A DNA stretch of 64,000 bases from an uncultured Chloroflexota bacterium (GCA_903822495.1 CAIJPD010000045.1:62001-126000), one strand, 5' to 3'. Positions 36,110 to 46,985 are shown, counted from the first letter of the stretch. The notes: a model not told the origin generated them from the sequence alone. A program made the numbers and translations.

Positions 36110-37126
36110 ATGAACCGGATTCGTCCCGCTACCCGACTCGTTGCCGCCAGCGTTGGTCTCGTGGCCCTCATCGTCTCGGCGTGTGGCGCCGCGGCTACCC
36201 CTTCGCCCGCGGCGCTGACCAAGCTGACCGTAGGTCTCGGCTACATCCCCAACATCCAGTTCGCCCCCTTCTACCTGGCCCAGGACGAGGGCCTGTACCG
36301 CAAGGCCGGCCTGGACGTCACGTTCCAGAACGGCAACGACCAGGACCTGATCCCGCTCACCGGCGCCGGCAAGATCGATATCGCGCTCGCCGACGGCACC
36401 AGCGTCGTGCCCGCGGTGGGGCAGGGGATCCCGATCCAGTACGTGGCCACGATCTATGGGCAGTTTCCCAACATCATCTTTGCCAAGGCCTCGGCCAACA
36501 TCAAGACGCCCGCCGACCTCAAGGGCAAGAAGCTGGGTACCCCCGGGAAGTACGGGTCGTCGTGGGTCATGCTCCAGGCCATGCTCGAGTCGGCCAAGCT
36601 GACAACCAGTGACCTGACCATCACGGAGTACCCGGACTACGGGCAGGGGACTGCGGTCGCCAAGGGCGCCGTGGACGCGGCTACCGGCTACGCGAACAAC
36701 GAGGTCGTCCAGCTCGGCCTGGCCGGCGAGAAGGTCACCGTCCTCAAGGTGGACTCGATCATCGCCCTCCCCGGCCCGGGCATGATCGTCGGCAAGGGCG
36801 CCCTGGATGATGCGGGCAAGAAGGCCGCCATCAAGGCGTTCGTGGGTGCCACCCTGGCCGCCATGAAGGAGATCGTCGCCACCCCATCGAAGGGCGTCGA
36901 CGCGTCGCTCAAGCTGGTCCCCGACCTGGCAACAACTCGGGCCACCCAGGAGGCCATCCTGGCGGCCACGATCGAGGTCTGGAAGAGCCCGCTCACGGAT
37001 TCGAAGGGCCTGGGCGCCATCGACACGGACGGCTGGACCAAGACCATCGCCTACCTGACCAAGCTGGGCCTGGTCACCAAGCCGATCACCGCCGCCGACG
37101 CCACCCGTTCGGACCTGCTCCCCTAG
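36110..37126 (+). CDS. NMT1/THI5-like substrate-binding lipoprotein
   Basis: 338 residues, with GGAGGT nine bases before the ATG. The signal peptide ends at the lipobox LIVSAC, so the mature protein is lipid-anchored. The NMT1 fold shows VGLGYIPNIQFAPFYLAQDEGLYRKAGLDV, ALADGTSVVPAVGQG and GKKLGTPGKYGSSW. Relatives bind thiamine precursors, riboflavin (RibY of Chloroflexota), taurine or pyrimidine-like compounds. The absence of a thiamine or riboflavin gene nearby, and the presence of an upstream kinase, leave the ligand open. Confidence 0.9.
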   Translation: MNRIRPATRLVAASVGLVALIVSACGAAATPSPAALTKLTVGLGYIPNIQFAPFYLAQDEGLYRKAGLDVTFQNGNDQDLIPLTGAGKIDIALADGTSVVPAVGQGIPIQYVATIYGQFPNIIFAKASANIKTPADLKGKKLGTPGKYGSSWVMLQAMLESAKLTTSDLTITEYPDYGQGTAVAKGAVDAATGYANNEVVQLGLAGEKVTVLKVDSIIALPGPGMIVGKGALDDAGKKAAIKAFVGATLAAMKEIVATPSKGVDASLKLVPDLATTRATQEAILAATIEVWKSPLTDSKGLGAIDTDGWTKTIAYLTKLGLVTKPITAADATRSDLLP

Positions 37127-37171
37127 GGGCAGCACATCCAGCGGCCGCACGACCGACGAGCCGCGTCAACG

Positions 37172-37238
37172 GGCGGCGCGCGGAGCGCCGCCACCATGCT
37201 CATCCAATGGCCGCGCGGGGATCCTCGTGCGGCCATTG
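37172..37238. terminator. tandem terminator hairpins after the ABC operon
   Basis: GGCGGCGC (37172-37179) pairs with GCGCCGCC (37185-37192). Then 37205-37217 pairs with 37226-37238 at 12 of 13 positions (CAATGGCCGC against GCGGCCATTG). Together they probably end the SorC/kinase/ABC transcript. Confidence 0.65.
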
Positions 37239-37319
37239 CGCTGCCATGACGGGCAAGGGTCCAATGGCCCGGATGGCCCGGGCTGAACCGCCCGGCACCA
37301 AATCGACAACAGGCGCACA

Positions 37320-37559
37320 ATGAGTCGCCCAGCCGACCCCCCGAGGAGCCCGCGGATGAACGGCCGACCATCCTTTCCTCCCCTCAGATCACCCGCCGCC
37401 GCCGCCGCGGAGCCGCCCAAGCACGTGATCGAGGTCTATCGTCACCGCGAACAGACCATTACCTGCGTCTGTGGCTGGCACGGCAGCAGCGCCGCCACGG
37501 AGCGCGGCGGCTCGGACTGGACCGCACACCTGGCGGAATTCCGCACTCGCAAGCGCTAG
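37320..37559 (+). CDS. small CxCGW-containing protein, unknown
   Basis: 79 residues from ATG 37320, or 67 from ATG 37356. The first 30 residues are Pro/Arg-rich. The rest, HVIEVYRHREQTITCVCGWHG...WTAHLAEFRTRKR, is compositionally normal, with a CVCGW turn and late Trp and His that could form part of a small metal-binding fold. It stands alone between the ABC terminator and the dehydrogenase operon. Real but unidentified in my judgement. Confidence 0.5.
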   Translation: MSRPADPPRSPRMNGRPSFPPLRSPAAAAAEPPKHVIEVYRHREQTITCVCGWHGSSAATERGGSDWTAHLAEFRTRKR

Positions 37560-37821
37560 GCACTGGCCGGGCGGGGGTCCCGCCAGTGGGCGGCCGTTGA
37601 CCCAGGCCCCGCGAACCATCGCGGGATGCAGTCGGAAGATCAGCCGGCCCACCAGGCCCTCGGCATCGTCGTCGGTCCGCCGGGCAGCGTCGCGGTCGTC
37701 GCGGCGTCCGCGGCGCCGGCCTCCGGGCGTGGACGTCATCGCGGGGTGGGTCGCCGGCGCGGTGGTTCGGGCGAGCGCGCGGGGGTGCCGCGGCGGGCGC
37801 TGCGATGTACCCTCTGGGGAC
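37560..37821. other. intergenic stretch before the dehydrogenase operon
   Basis: Frames are open by composition only and no gene is seen. Near its end TACCCT (37808-37813) is a candidate -10, eight bases ahead of an ATG at 37822. Confidence 0.4.
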
Positions 37822-37841
37822 ATGGAGATCCCTGCGGCCCA

Positions 37842-37845
<4 letters not shown>
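37822..37845 (+). CDS. seven-residue mini-ORF coupled to the dehydrogenase
   Basis: ATG 37822 reads MEIPAAQ and stops at TGA 37843-37845, overlapping the ATG of the large subunit at 37842 as ATGA. TACCCT lies eight bases upstream. The layout is the same as the mini-ORF at 3086-3172, but with so few codons chance cannot be excluded. Confidence 0.25.
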
Positions 37846-40246
<2,401 letters not shown>

Positions 40247-40250
<4 letters not shown>

Positions 40251-40738
40251 CCGCCATCCGGTTCCTCGTCAATGGCGCGCCCGTGGAGCTGGAGGCGCCC
40301 GGGATGCGGCGGCTCCTCGACGTGCTGCGCGAGGACCTGGGCCTGACCGGCACCAAGGAGGGCTGCGGCGAGGGTGAGTGTGGCGCCTGCTCCGTCATCC
40401 TCGATGGCGACGTCGTGGACTCGTGCCTCATCCCGGCCTGCCAGGTGGACGGCCGGATCATTCGAACGGTCGAGGGCCTGGCCGCCCTGACCCCCGACGG
40501 CCGGATCCTGGACGACCTGCAGGCCGCGTTCCTCGCGACGGGCGGGGCCCAATGCGGGATCTGCACGCCCGGGATGCTCCTGGCGGCGCGTGTCTACCTG
40601 GACGCCGGGGGCGGGCCCGACGAGGACGCCATCCGCGAGGCGATCGCCGGGAACCTCTGCCGCTGCACGGGCTACACCAAGATCGTCGAGGCGATCGCGC
40701 TGGCCGCGGAGACCGGGCGCCGCCCGGCGGGGGCCTGA
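40247..40738 (+). CDS. (2Fe-2S)-binding subunit of the dehydrogenase
   Basis: 163 residues. The plant-type 2Fe-2S cluster is held by GCGEGECGACSV and the cysteine in SCLIPACQ, the second all-helical cluster domain by AQCGICTPGM and NLCRCTGYTKI. All eight cysteines are present. It passes electrons from the molybdenum site to FAD. It overlaps the upstream gene by four bases (ATGA), and the FAD subunit follows after two bases. Confidence 0.95.
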
Positions 40739-40740
40739 GC

Positions 40741-41598
40741 ATGCCGGTGGAGCCGCCGGTCGAGACCCCGCGGGACCTGGCAGAGGCCTTCCGGCTGATG
40801 GCGCTGTCGCCGCGGACGCCCATCGCCGGCGGGACCGACCTGATGGTCCGGATCACCGGGGAGATCGGCTCGCCGCCCGACCAGGTCCTGGACCTGTCGC
40901 GGCTGGAGGAGCTGCGCGGGATCGCGCTCGAGGATGGTCGGCTGACGCTCGGTGCGCTCACGACCTACGCGGAGATCCGGCGGTCGGGGCTGGTGGCGCG
41001 TTCCCTGCCCGTACTCGCCGAGGCGGCCGCGACCGTCGGTGCGGTCCAGATCCAGAACCGCGGGACGCTGGGTGGCAATATCGCCAACGCGTCACCGGCG
41101 GGGGACACCCTGCCGCTCCTCCTGGCCCTCGAGGCCGTGATCGAGGTGGGCGGCGCGCGCGGCGAGCGGTCGATCCCCGCCGACCAGTTCTGGATCGCCT
41201 ACCGCACCACGGCGCTGGCGCCCGACGAGCTGGTCCTGCGCGTCCGGATCCCCCTGGTCGAGGCGCGCCAGGTGCGCTTCCGCAAGGTGGGGACGCGCCG
41301 CGCCCAGGCGATCAGCAAGGTGGTCCTGGCGCTCGCCTGGGAGCAGGCCGACCGAAAGGACCGCTGGAGCCACGTCCGCCTGGCGCTCGGCTCGGTCGCG
41401 GACCGGCCGATTCGGGCGCGGTCCACGGAGCTGTACCTGGAGGGCTCGCGGGCGACGCTCGAGACCGCCGACGGCGCTGCTGAGACCGTGGCCGCGGAGA
41501 TCCGCCCGATCGACGACGTCCGCTCCACGGCAGACTATCGTCGCCAGGTGACGGCCCGAATCCTCCATCGGATCATCCGGGACGCCGGGGGCTGGTGA
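40741..41598 (+). CDS. FAD-binding subunit of the dehydrogenase
   Basis: 285 residues. FAD contacts are APIAGGTDLM-like TPIAGGTDLMVR near 33-44 and QIQNRGTLGGNIANASPAGD at about 103-122, the two loops shared by CoxM and XDH FAD subunits; the C-terminal CODH-type domain follows with KVGTRRAQAISKV. The order large, small, medium is one of the usual orders for XDH-type operons. The following GNAT gene starts within its stop. Confidence 0.94.
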   Translation: MPVEPPVETPRDLAEAFRLMALSPRTPIAGGTDLMVRITGEIGSPPDQVLDLSRLEELRGIALEDGRLTLGALTTYAEIRRSGLVARSLPVLAEAAATVGAVQIQNRGTLGGNIANASPAGDTLPLLLALEAVIEVGGARGERSIPADQFWIAYRTTALAPDELVLRVRIPLVEARQVRFRKVGTRRAQAISKVVLALAWEQADRKDRWSHVRLALGSVADRPIRARSTELYLEGSRATLETADGAAETVAAEIRPIDDVRSTADYRRQVTARILHRIIRDAGGW

Positions 41599-42452
41599 TC
41601 GGCCGGGCGAGCGGAGATCAGCGGGTCTTCGACGCCCTGGCGGCGACCTACCTCGCGCTCGTCGAGGCCACCCACGCGGGGCCGGCCCGACCGGGACGGC
41701 GGCGGACCGGGCCGCCGGGCGGTGGATTCGGCCGTGAGCCAGACTGTGCCTGGGGCTGGGCGCCCGTCGCGATGCCGGACATCAACCGGGTGGTGGCGCC
41801 GCGCCTCGCCGGAAGCCCGGGCGTCGTGGAGGCCCGGATTGACGCCATCAACGCCCACTTCGGGATCCTGCCGTTCACGTGGTGGCTGGACCCCGGCGCG
41901 ACCCCCGTCGACCTCGCCGAGACGCTGGGCTGGGTGGTGCCGCGGAGCATCATGGAGCTGGTCCCGGTGATGGCGCTCGACCTCGCCGGGGACGGCGTGC
42001 GCGACGAGCCCTTCGGTCGGTTGACACCGGGGATCTCGGTCGCGCTGGGCGAGCGGTCCGACGAGCTGGTCGAGGCCGAGCTGCTGGCCGCCCGTGGCTT
42101 CGGGGCGGCGGACGAGGAAGCGGCACCATTCGCCTCGATGTTCGCGGACGTGACGGCTCCGCCGGATGGTCCCCTGATCGTCGCGGTCGCACGCCTGGAT
42201 GGCCGCCCGGTTGCCACGGCACTGGGGATCGTGCGGGGTGAGCATCTCGGGGTGTACAACGTCGCCACCCTCCCGGATGCGCGCCGCGGCGGCCTGGGTC
42301 GCGCCGCGGCCGCCGCCGTGCTGGTGGAGGGCAGGCGGCGCGGGGCGCGGACGGCGGTGCTCGAGTCGACCGCAGAGGGCGTTGGGCTCTATCGCGCGCT
42401 GGGCTTCCGCGACGCTGGCCATGCGCTGGTGGTCACCAGCCCGGGCAGCTGA
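41595..42452 (+). CDS. GNAT-family N-acetyltransferase
   Basis: 285 residues, GTG start overlapping the FAD subunit stop. The C-terminal half is the GNAT fold: LIVAVARLDGRPVATALGIV, GVYNVATLPDARRGGLGRA with the acetyl-CoA turn RRGGLGRA, a helix, and AVLESTAEGVGLYRALGF. The N-terminal 120 residues resemble the second degenerate GNAT-like half often found with it. Its place at the end of the dehydrogenase operon may be a matter of co-transcription only. Confidence 0.85.
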   Translation: MIGRASGDQRVFDALAATYLALVEATHAGPARPGRRRTGPPGGGFGREPDCAWGWAPVAMPDINRVVAPRLAGSPGVVEARIDAINAHFGILPFTWWLDPGATPVDLAETLGWVVPRSIMELVPVMALDLAGDGVRDEPFGRLTPGISVALGERSDELVEAELLAARGFGAADEEAAPFASMFADVTAPPDGPLIVAVARLDGRPVATALGIVRGEHLGVYNVATLPDARRGGLGRAAAAAVLVEGRRRGARTAVLESTAEGVGLYRALGFRDAGHALVVTSPGS

Positions 42453-42531
42453 CTCGCGGCGTTTGGCCGGACGCTCGCAGGGACTCGCTCCGGCCACGGC
42501 CGTGCGTCCCCTCGACGCCCCGCTGGGACCC

Positions 42532-42550
42532 GTGACAGACGAGGTGTCAC
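42532..42550. promoter_or_regulatory. inverted repeat, possible operator
   Basis: GTGACA (42532-42537) and TGTCAC (42545-42550) pair perfectly with seven bases between, just upstream of the nuclease-like gene. Confidence 0.35.
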
Positions 42551-42572
42551 AGGGGACCGCCAAGGTGTCGCC

Positions 42573-43868
42573 ATGGAAGCGACCTGGCCACCCCTGACCC
42601 CCGCCGACAACGTCCTCCCCTTCGTCGCGCTCACCGGGAGCGCCGTCCGCGGAACGCGGGTGGAGGCCGACCGCATCGTCATCGACCAGCTGGAGCTGGT
42701 GGACCCCGGGCTCGCGGCCTGGCTCGCCGCGCAGCCGCTGGAGGAGCGGCGGTCCACGCTGGAGCGCGCGCTGCGGATCGGGCTGATCGCCCTGCAGGGC
42801 GTTGGAATCAGCGTCAACGTGGATGTGGTCAAGAGCGAGTTCGAGCGCCTGGTGGAGCAGACCGCCGCCGCCAACGAACGGGCCGCGGCCGCGCTGGAGC
42901 AGGTCCTGCGCGCCAACTTCGCTGACGGGGACGGGCGCCTGCCGCGGACCATGGAGGCCTTCCTCGGGGACCGGGGCAGCCTGCGGACCATGGTAGACGA
43001 GCTGTTCGATCCGTCCCGCAGGGACTCGGCGATCGGCCGGATCGGCGGCATGCTGGAGTCGTACTTCGACGGGGACGCGTCGCGCCTCGCGCTCCTGCTG
43101 GACCCCACGCGGAGCGGCTCGCCGCTGCACGACTTCCGGCGCGAGATCGCGGATGGCTTCCGCGCTGTCGGGGACCGGCTGGTCGCGCTGGAGGCCGCGG
43201 CCACCGCCCGGGCCACGGAGCGGTCCAAGTCCACGGCCAAGGGCGCCGACTTCGAGGATCTGCTGGAGGCGATGCTCGGCGATGTGGCCCGCGGGGCGGG
43301 GGATTTCCTGGACCGCACCGGCACGGAGACGGGCTCCCTGATGAAGTCCAAGAAGGGGGACTTCGTGCTCACGATCGATCCCGCGCGGAGTCGCGGCGCG
43401 GAGGTCCGTATCGTGGTGGAGGCCAAGGACCGTCCGCTTTCCTCGCGGGCCATCCGCGAGGAGCTCCGGGAGGCCAAGGAGAATCGTGGCGCCTCCGTCG
43501 GCGTGATCGTGTTCACCCCGGCGCACGCGCCGACTGGAGTTGCGCCATTCAACGTCGTGGGTGGGGACGTGTACTGCGTGATCGACCCTGCCGACCCCGA
43601 GGCGGCGGTGCTGGAGGCCTCGGTGCGGCTGGCGCGCATCCTCGCTCTCGCCAAGCTGGACCAGCGCGAGGTGGAGCTCGATGCCGCCGTCGTCGTGGCC
43701 GCGCTCACCGGGATCCGGGAGCAGCTGGAGGCCATCAAGACGCTCAAGACCCAGCTGACCTCCATCGGCAATGCCACCAAGGCGGTGTGGGCCGGGCTCG
43801 ACACGCTCCGGTCGGGCGTGCTCGCGAAGGTCGCGGAGGCCGAGATGGAACTGCGCGCCGCTCGGTGA
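42573..43868 (+). CDS. coiled-coil protein with a PD-(D/E)XK-like nuclease core
   Basis: 431 residues. The N-terminal 220 residues are helical, with heptad-like stretches (EFERLVEQTAAANERAAAALEQV). The middle domain has KKGDFVLTI with D263, then VVEAKDR with E283 and K285, the D-x19-E-x-K pattern of restriction-endonuclease-like folds, in a context like DUF2130/RmuC proteins. A C-terminal helix-rich tail (TGIREQLEAIKTLKTQL) follows. Known relatives are linked to DNA repair or recombination. No neighbour supports a defence role directly. Confidence 0.65.
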   Translation: MEATWPPLTPADNVLPFVALTGSAVRGTRVEADRIVIDQLELVDPGLAAWLAAQPLEERRSTLERALRIGLIALQGVGISVNVDVVKSEFERLVEQTAAANERAAAALEQVLRANFADGDGRLPRTMEAFLGDRGSLRTMVDELFDPSRRDSAIGRIGGMLESYFDGDASRLALLLDPTRSGSPLHDFRREIADGFRAVGDRLVALEAAATARATERSKSTAKGADFEDLLEAMLGDVARGAGDFLDRTGTETGSLMKSKKGDFVLTIDPARSRGAEVRIVVEAKDRPLSSRAIREELREAKENRGASVGVIVFTPAHAPTGVAPFNVVGGDVYCVIDPADPEAAVLEASVRLARILALAKLDQREVELDAAVVVAALTGIREQLEAIKTLKTQLTSIGNATKAVWAGLDTLRSGVLAKVAEAEMELRAAR

Positions 43869-43987
43869 CCTTGTCGCGGCCCGCGGCCCGCGGCATGCGC
43901 GTCTCGGCTCCCTCGTTTGTCCGGCCCGGACCTGTGGTGGGACCTCCGCTTGGCTCGGCCAGATTGGGCGGGGCGGCGAGAGCGCTA

Positions 43988-44020
43988 ACCTTTACGTCAA
44001 CGTGAAGGTGCTGCTAAGAT
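43988..44020 (+). promoter_or_regulatory. MerR-type operator and leaderless promoter
   Basis: ACCTTTACGT (43988-43997) and ACGTGAAGGT (44000-44009) form a near-perfect palindrome, one mismatch in ten. TTTACG (43991-43996) as -35 and TGC-TAAGAT (TAAGAT 44015-44020) as -10 are 18 bases apart. The ATG of the MerR gene is seven bases after the -10. Confidence 0.7.
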
Positions 44021-44027
44021 CGTTTCG

Positions 44028-44558
44028 ATGTCAACGATCCCGGCCGCCGTGACGGCCCCTGCTCAACCTGACTCCCCACGCCCCACGGCGCCGGATCTGC
44101 CAGTGGCCCCCACCCTTCCCGGCCCGGACCGGGCTCGCCTCCTCCGGATCCAGGAGGTCGCGGAGCTGTGCGCACTGACCGCCCGCTCAATCCGCTACTA
44201 CGAAGAGGTCGGCCTGCTCAAGCCCGCCGGCCGCTCCGAGGGCGCCTACCGCCTGTACGACCGGGATGACCTGGAGCGCCTCCTGTTCATCAAGGCGATG
44301 CGCGATGACGCCGGCTTCAGCCTGGCGGAGATCGGCCTCCTGCTCGAAGACGAGGCCGCGCGCGAGCGCTCCCGCGAACGGTTCATGGCCACCAGCGACG
44401 TCGCCGAACGGCGCGCCATCCTGCGCGCGTCGGCGGGCCGGCTGGACGGTCAGCTGGCGCGCCTCCATGAGAAGGCGGAGCGCCTCGGGGCGATGATCGC
44501 CGGGGTGGAGGAGCGTCGGGCGCGCGTGGGATGCCGGCTCGCGGAGCTGGACCAATGA
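44028..44558 (+). CDS. MerR-family transcriptional regulator
   Basis: 176 residues, probably leaderless. A Pro/Ala-rich N-terminal extension of about 35 residues precedes the MerR winged helix: LLRIQEVAELCALTARSIRYYEEVGLLKPAGRSEG, YRLYDRDDLERLLFIKAMRD. Then a dimerisation coiled coil ends in VGCRLAEL. Only one cysteine is present there, so it is not a classical metal sensor. A palindrome overlies its own promoter and the MFS gene follows with a four-base overlap, so it most likely controls that transporter. Confidence 0.9.
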   Translation: MSTIPAAVTAPAQPDSPRPTAPDLPVAPTLPGPDRARLLRIQEVAELCALTARSIRYYEEVGLLKPAGRSEGAYRLYDRDDLERLLFIKAMRDDAGFSLAEIGLLLEDEAARERSRERFMATSDVAERRAILRASAGRLDGQLARLHEKAERLGAMIAGVEERRARVGCRLAELDQ

Positions 44559-45901
44559 CCTTCCTGGCCCCCGCCATCGCCGGGTTGCGCGCCAACCCGG
44601 TCCTGCGCCCCTTCAAGCACCGCAACTACCGGCTCTGGTTCGTGGGCCAGTCCATCTCCGGGATCGGCACCTGGATGCAGATGGTTGCCCAGAGCTGGCT
44701 TGTCCTCAGCCTCACCGGCGACCCCTTCATGATGGGCGTGGTGGCCGCCGCCCAGTACTCGCCCGTGCTCGTCTTCGGGCTCTTCGGCGGCCTGGTCGCG
44801 GATGGTCTGCCCAAGCGGCGCGTGCTCCTCACGACGCAATCCATCTTCGGGGCGCTCGCGCTCGTGCTCTGGGCGCTGTCTGCCTCTGGCACCGTCCAGG
44901 TCTGGCACGTGGTGCTGGTCGCCTTCGGCTTCGGTCTGGCCAACTCCATGGACATGCCCACCCGGAACTCCTTCTCGGTAGAGATGGTGGGTCGCGAGGA
45001 CGTGGCCAACGCCGTCGCGATGAACTCCGCGCTGTTCAATGCCGCGCGGATCGTGGGGCCGGCGGTCGCGGGCCTGACGATCGGCCTGTTCGGGGTCTCG
45101 ATCGCCTTCCTCCTCAACGGGATCAGCTACCTGGCCGTGATCGGCGGCCTCTTCCTGATGCGCCAGCAGGAGCTCAAGTCGCCGCCCACCATCGCGCGAC
45201 CCGAGAGCGTCCGGGCGGTGGTGGCGTCGCTCGGCGAGGGCCTGGGCTACGTCCGGCGCACGCCGCTGGTGCTGGTCTGCGTCGTGCTCGTGGGCACGGT
45301 CGCCACCTTTGGCATGAACTTCACGGTCCTGATCCCGGCGCTGGCTCGTGACGTGCTGGGCACCGACGCGGCTGGCTACGGCTTCCTCATGTCGGCGTCC
45401 GGCCTGGGTGCGCTCATCGCCGCGCTCCGGATCGCCTCCCAGAAGCGGTCGCGGCTGATGCTCATCGGCGTCGGTGGCCTGATCCTGGGGAGCATGGAGG
45501 TCCTGCTCGGCTTCTCCCGGATCTACCCCCTCTCCTGGCTCGCCATGCTGATCATCGGCTTCGGGTCGGTGTCCATGACCGCGACGTCCAACGCCACGGT
45601 CCAGCTGCGGGTCCCGGATCAGCTCCGCGGCCGGGTGATGAGCGTGTACATGACCATCTTCGTGGGCTCTACGCCCATCGGCAGCCTCATCGTCGGCGCC
45701 ATTGCCTCCCGGCTCGGCACGGACATCGCCGTCTCGTTCGGCGGCGCGGTCAGCGCCGCGGCCGCAATCTACGCAACGTTCTGGCTCCGGCGCCACCTGG
45801 CGGAGGAGCAGCGGATCCGTGAGGCGATCGAGCCGGCGCAGCCCCACGGCGCGCCCGAGACCTGGCCGCCGGATGGCCAACCGTTGACCAGCCCGGGCTG
45901 A
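44555..45901 (+). CDS. MFS transporter (EntS-like)
   Basis: 448 residues with 12 predicted helices. The MFS signature between helices 2 and 3 is GGLVADGLPKRRVLL. The opening FKHRNYRLWFVGQSISGIGTWMQ and the NSMDMPTRNSFSVEMVGREDVANAVAMNS loop are characteristic of the DHA3/EntS branch, exporters of siderophores, macrolides and other drugs. Co-transcribed with the MerR gene. The C-terminus is Pro-rich. Confidence 0.9.
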   Translation: MTFLAPAIAGLRANPVLRPFKHRNYRLWFVGQSISGIGTWMQMVAQSWLVLSLTGDPFMMGVVAAAQYSPVLVFGLFGGLVADGLPKRRVLLTTQSIFGALALVLWALSASGTVQVWHVVLVAFGFGLANSMDMPTRNSFSVEMVGREDVANAVAMNSALFNAARIVGPAVAGLTIGLFGVSIAFLLNGISYLAVIGGLFLMRQQELKSPPTIARPESVRAVVASLGEGLGYVRRTPLVLVCVVLVGTVATFGMNFTVLIPALARDVLGTDAAGYGFLMSASGLGALIAALRIASQKRSRLMLIGVGGLILGSMEVLLGFSRIYPLSWLAMLIIGFGSVSMTATSNATVQLRVPDQLRGRVMSVYMTIFVGSTPIGSLIVGAIASRLGTDIAVSFGGAVSAAAAIYATFWLRRHLAEEQRIREAIEPAQPHGAPETWPPDGQPLTSPG

Positions 45902-46189
45902 GATGGCAGGCGGCTCAGCCGCCCCGCCCCCGCCACCCGGTGCCCCGCCGCCCGGTGCCGCCGCCGCCCCGCCCCCGCCACCCGGTGCCCCGCCGCCCGG
46001 TGCCGCCGCCGCCCCGCCCCCGGTTCCTCCCGGATGTCACCCAGGCTGGCACGTGGCGATGGGTTCCAGCGACATGTCGGTTTCGCAGGCATTCGAGTAG
46101 TCTCATCACGCCCCCCAGCACGCGGACCGTCCGCCGGCCGCGACGCACGCGGCAAACGTCACCGTGGCTGACATTCGAGAGGTTCCGCG
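45902..46189. other. intergenic stretch with a 45-bp tandem repeat
   Basis: A Pro/Ala/Gly ORF (45903-46100) reads through this stretch, but both strands are open here by composition. Apart from the repeat I see no gene, and the rest contains no clear signal. Confidence 0.4.
45921..46022. repeat. 45-bp tandem repeat, 2.3 copies
   Basis: Copies begin at 45921, 45966 and 46011 (GCCCCGCCCCCGCCA...), the last incomplete. The period is a multiple of three, and one frame reads a 15-residue Pro/Gly/Ala unit. Confidence 0.75.
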
Positions 46190-46885
46190 TCAGGGCGGCG
46201 AGTAGGGCGCCTCGAAGAACGCCAGGAGCGGCTCCCCGGTGGACTGCGCCATGGTGACCGCCTGTCGGCCCGTGGCGTCGCGGTCAAGGCCGACCAGCAG
46301 TTCCACGTCGTCGCGGCCCGGCCAGTTTGGGTCGTAGATCCGGACCGCCAGGGTCCCGGCGGCCGCGTCCAGGCGATAGCTCCACGCCAGGACCTGGTGG
46401 TGGCGGCCGAGCATCAGCGGACTCGGCCCCGCAGCCCGGACCAGGCCGACCTGCGGCAGCCGCCCGGCATCGATCCCGGCGCGGATCCGCGGCCACTCCC
46501 GGCGGAGGGTGACGGCTCCGTGCGAGCCCAGGCCTGTGAGTCGCGACCAGCCGTTAGGGCGCGTCGGGTGGAGTGCCGCCATCGCCCAGAAGCGGAGCGG
46601 GAGCCGGACCAGGCCATCGAACGAATCCACCTGGCGCCGGACGATCTCCCCGAATAGCGGCGATCCGGCGGGCGGGGGATTGGCGGCCTCGGGCGCCGGT
46701 ACCGCTGCCTCCCAGCGGTCCCGGACCACGAAACACATCCCGCCGCACAGCCCGTCGGCCACGTTTCCGATCCCGAGGTGGACGTAGCCGGCGCCCAGCC
46801 AGAAGGCGGGAGTGGCCGGCCAGCGGTTGGCGAAGCGGAGCCCATGGGCGCTCGGCAGGAAGCCCGGGACCGTGCGATCGATCAC
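46190..46885 (-). CDS. putative papain-fold cysteine peptidase-like protein
   Basis: 231 residues, GTG start six bases after TAGGCT, probably leaderless. A possible catalytic triad is visible: Cys in [15 protein letters not shown], His in [10 protein letters not shown] and Asp/Asn in [11 protein letters not shown]. That order, with a Gly-Gly-Met before or around the cysteine and a histidine at the start of a strand, is that of papain-like and C39-like folds. No signal peptide is seen. Without a search I cannot say whether it cleaves peptides or is another thiol enzyme. It diverges from the DUF255 gene across a tandem repeat. Confidence 0.55.
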   Translation of the reverse strand: MIDRTVPGFLPSAHGLRFANRWPATPAFWLGAGYVHLGIGNVADGLCGGMCFVVRDRWEAAVPAPEAANPPPAGSPLFGEIVRRQVDSFDGLVRLPLRFWAMAALHPTRPNGWSRLTGLGSHGAVTLRREWPRIRAGIDAGRLPQVGLVRAAGPSPLMLGRHHQVLAWSYRLDAAAGTLAVRIYDPNWPGRDDVELLVGLDRDATGRQAVTMAQSTGEPLLAFFEAPYSPP

Positions 46886-46891
46886 GGTCCA

Positions 46892-46897
46892 AGCCTA
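46892..46897 (-). promoter_or_regulatory. -10 of the leaderless cysteine-peptidase-like gene
   Basis: TAGGCT on the minus strand, six bases from the GTG at 46885. Confidence 0.5.
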
Positions 46898-46905
46898 CCC
46901 CGGCC

Positions 46906-46985
46906 GGGCACGCCCGGCTTCGGGCACGCCCGGCTTCGGGCACGCCCGGCTTCGGGCACGCCCGGCTTCGGGCACGCCCGGCTTT
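46906..46985. repeat. five tandem copies of a 16-bp unit
   Basis: GGGCACGCCCGGCTTC is repeated at 46906, 46922, 46938, 46954 and 46970, the last ending in T. Each copy can form the small hairpin GCCCG-GCTT-CGGGC with the next. It fills the space between two divergent -10 elements. Confidence 0.9.

Noticed and set aside
46906..46985. CRISPR array
   Set aside because: Units are directly adjacent with no spacers, and no cas gene is present.
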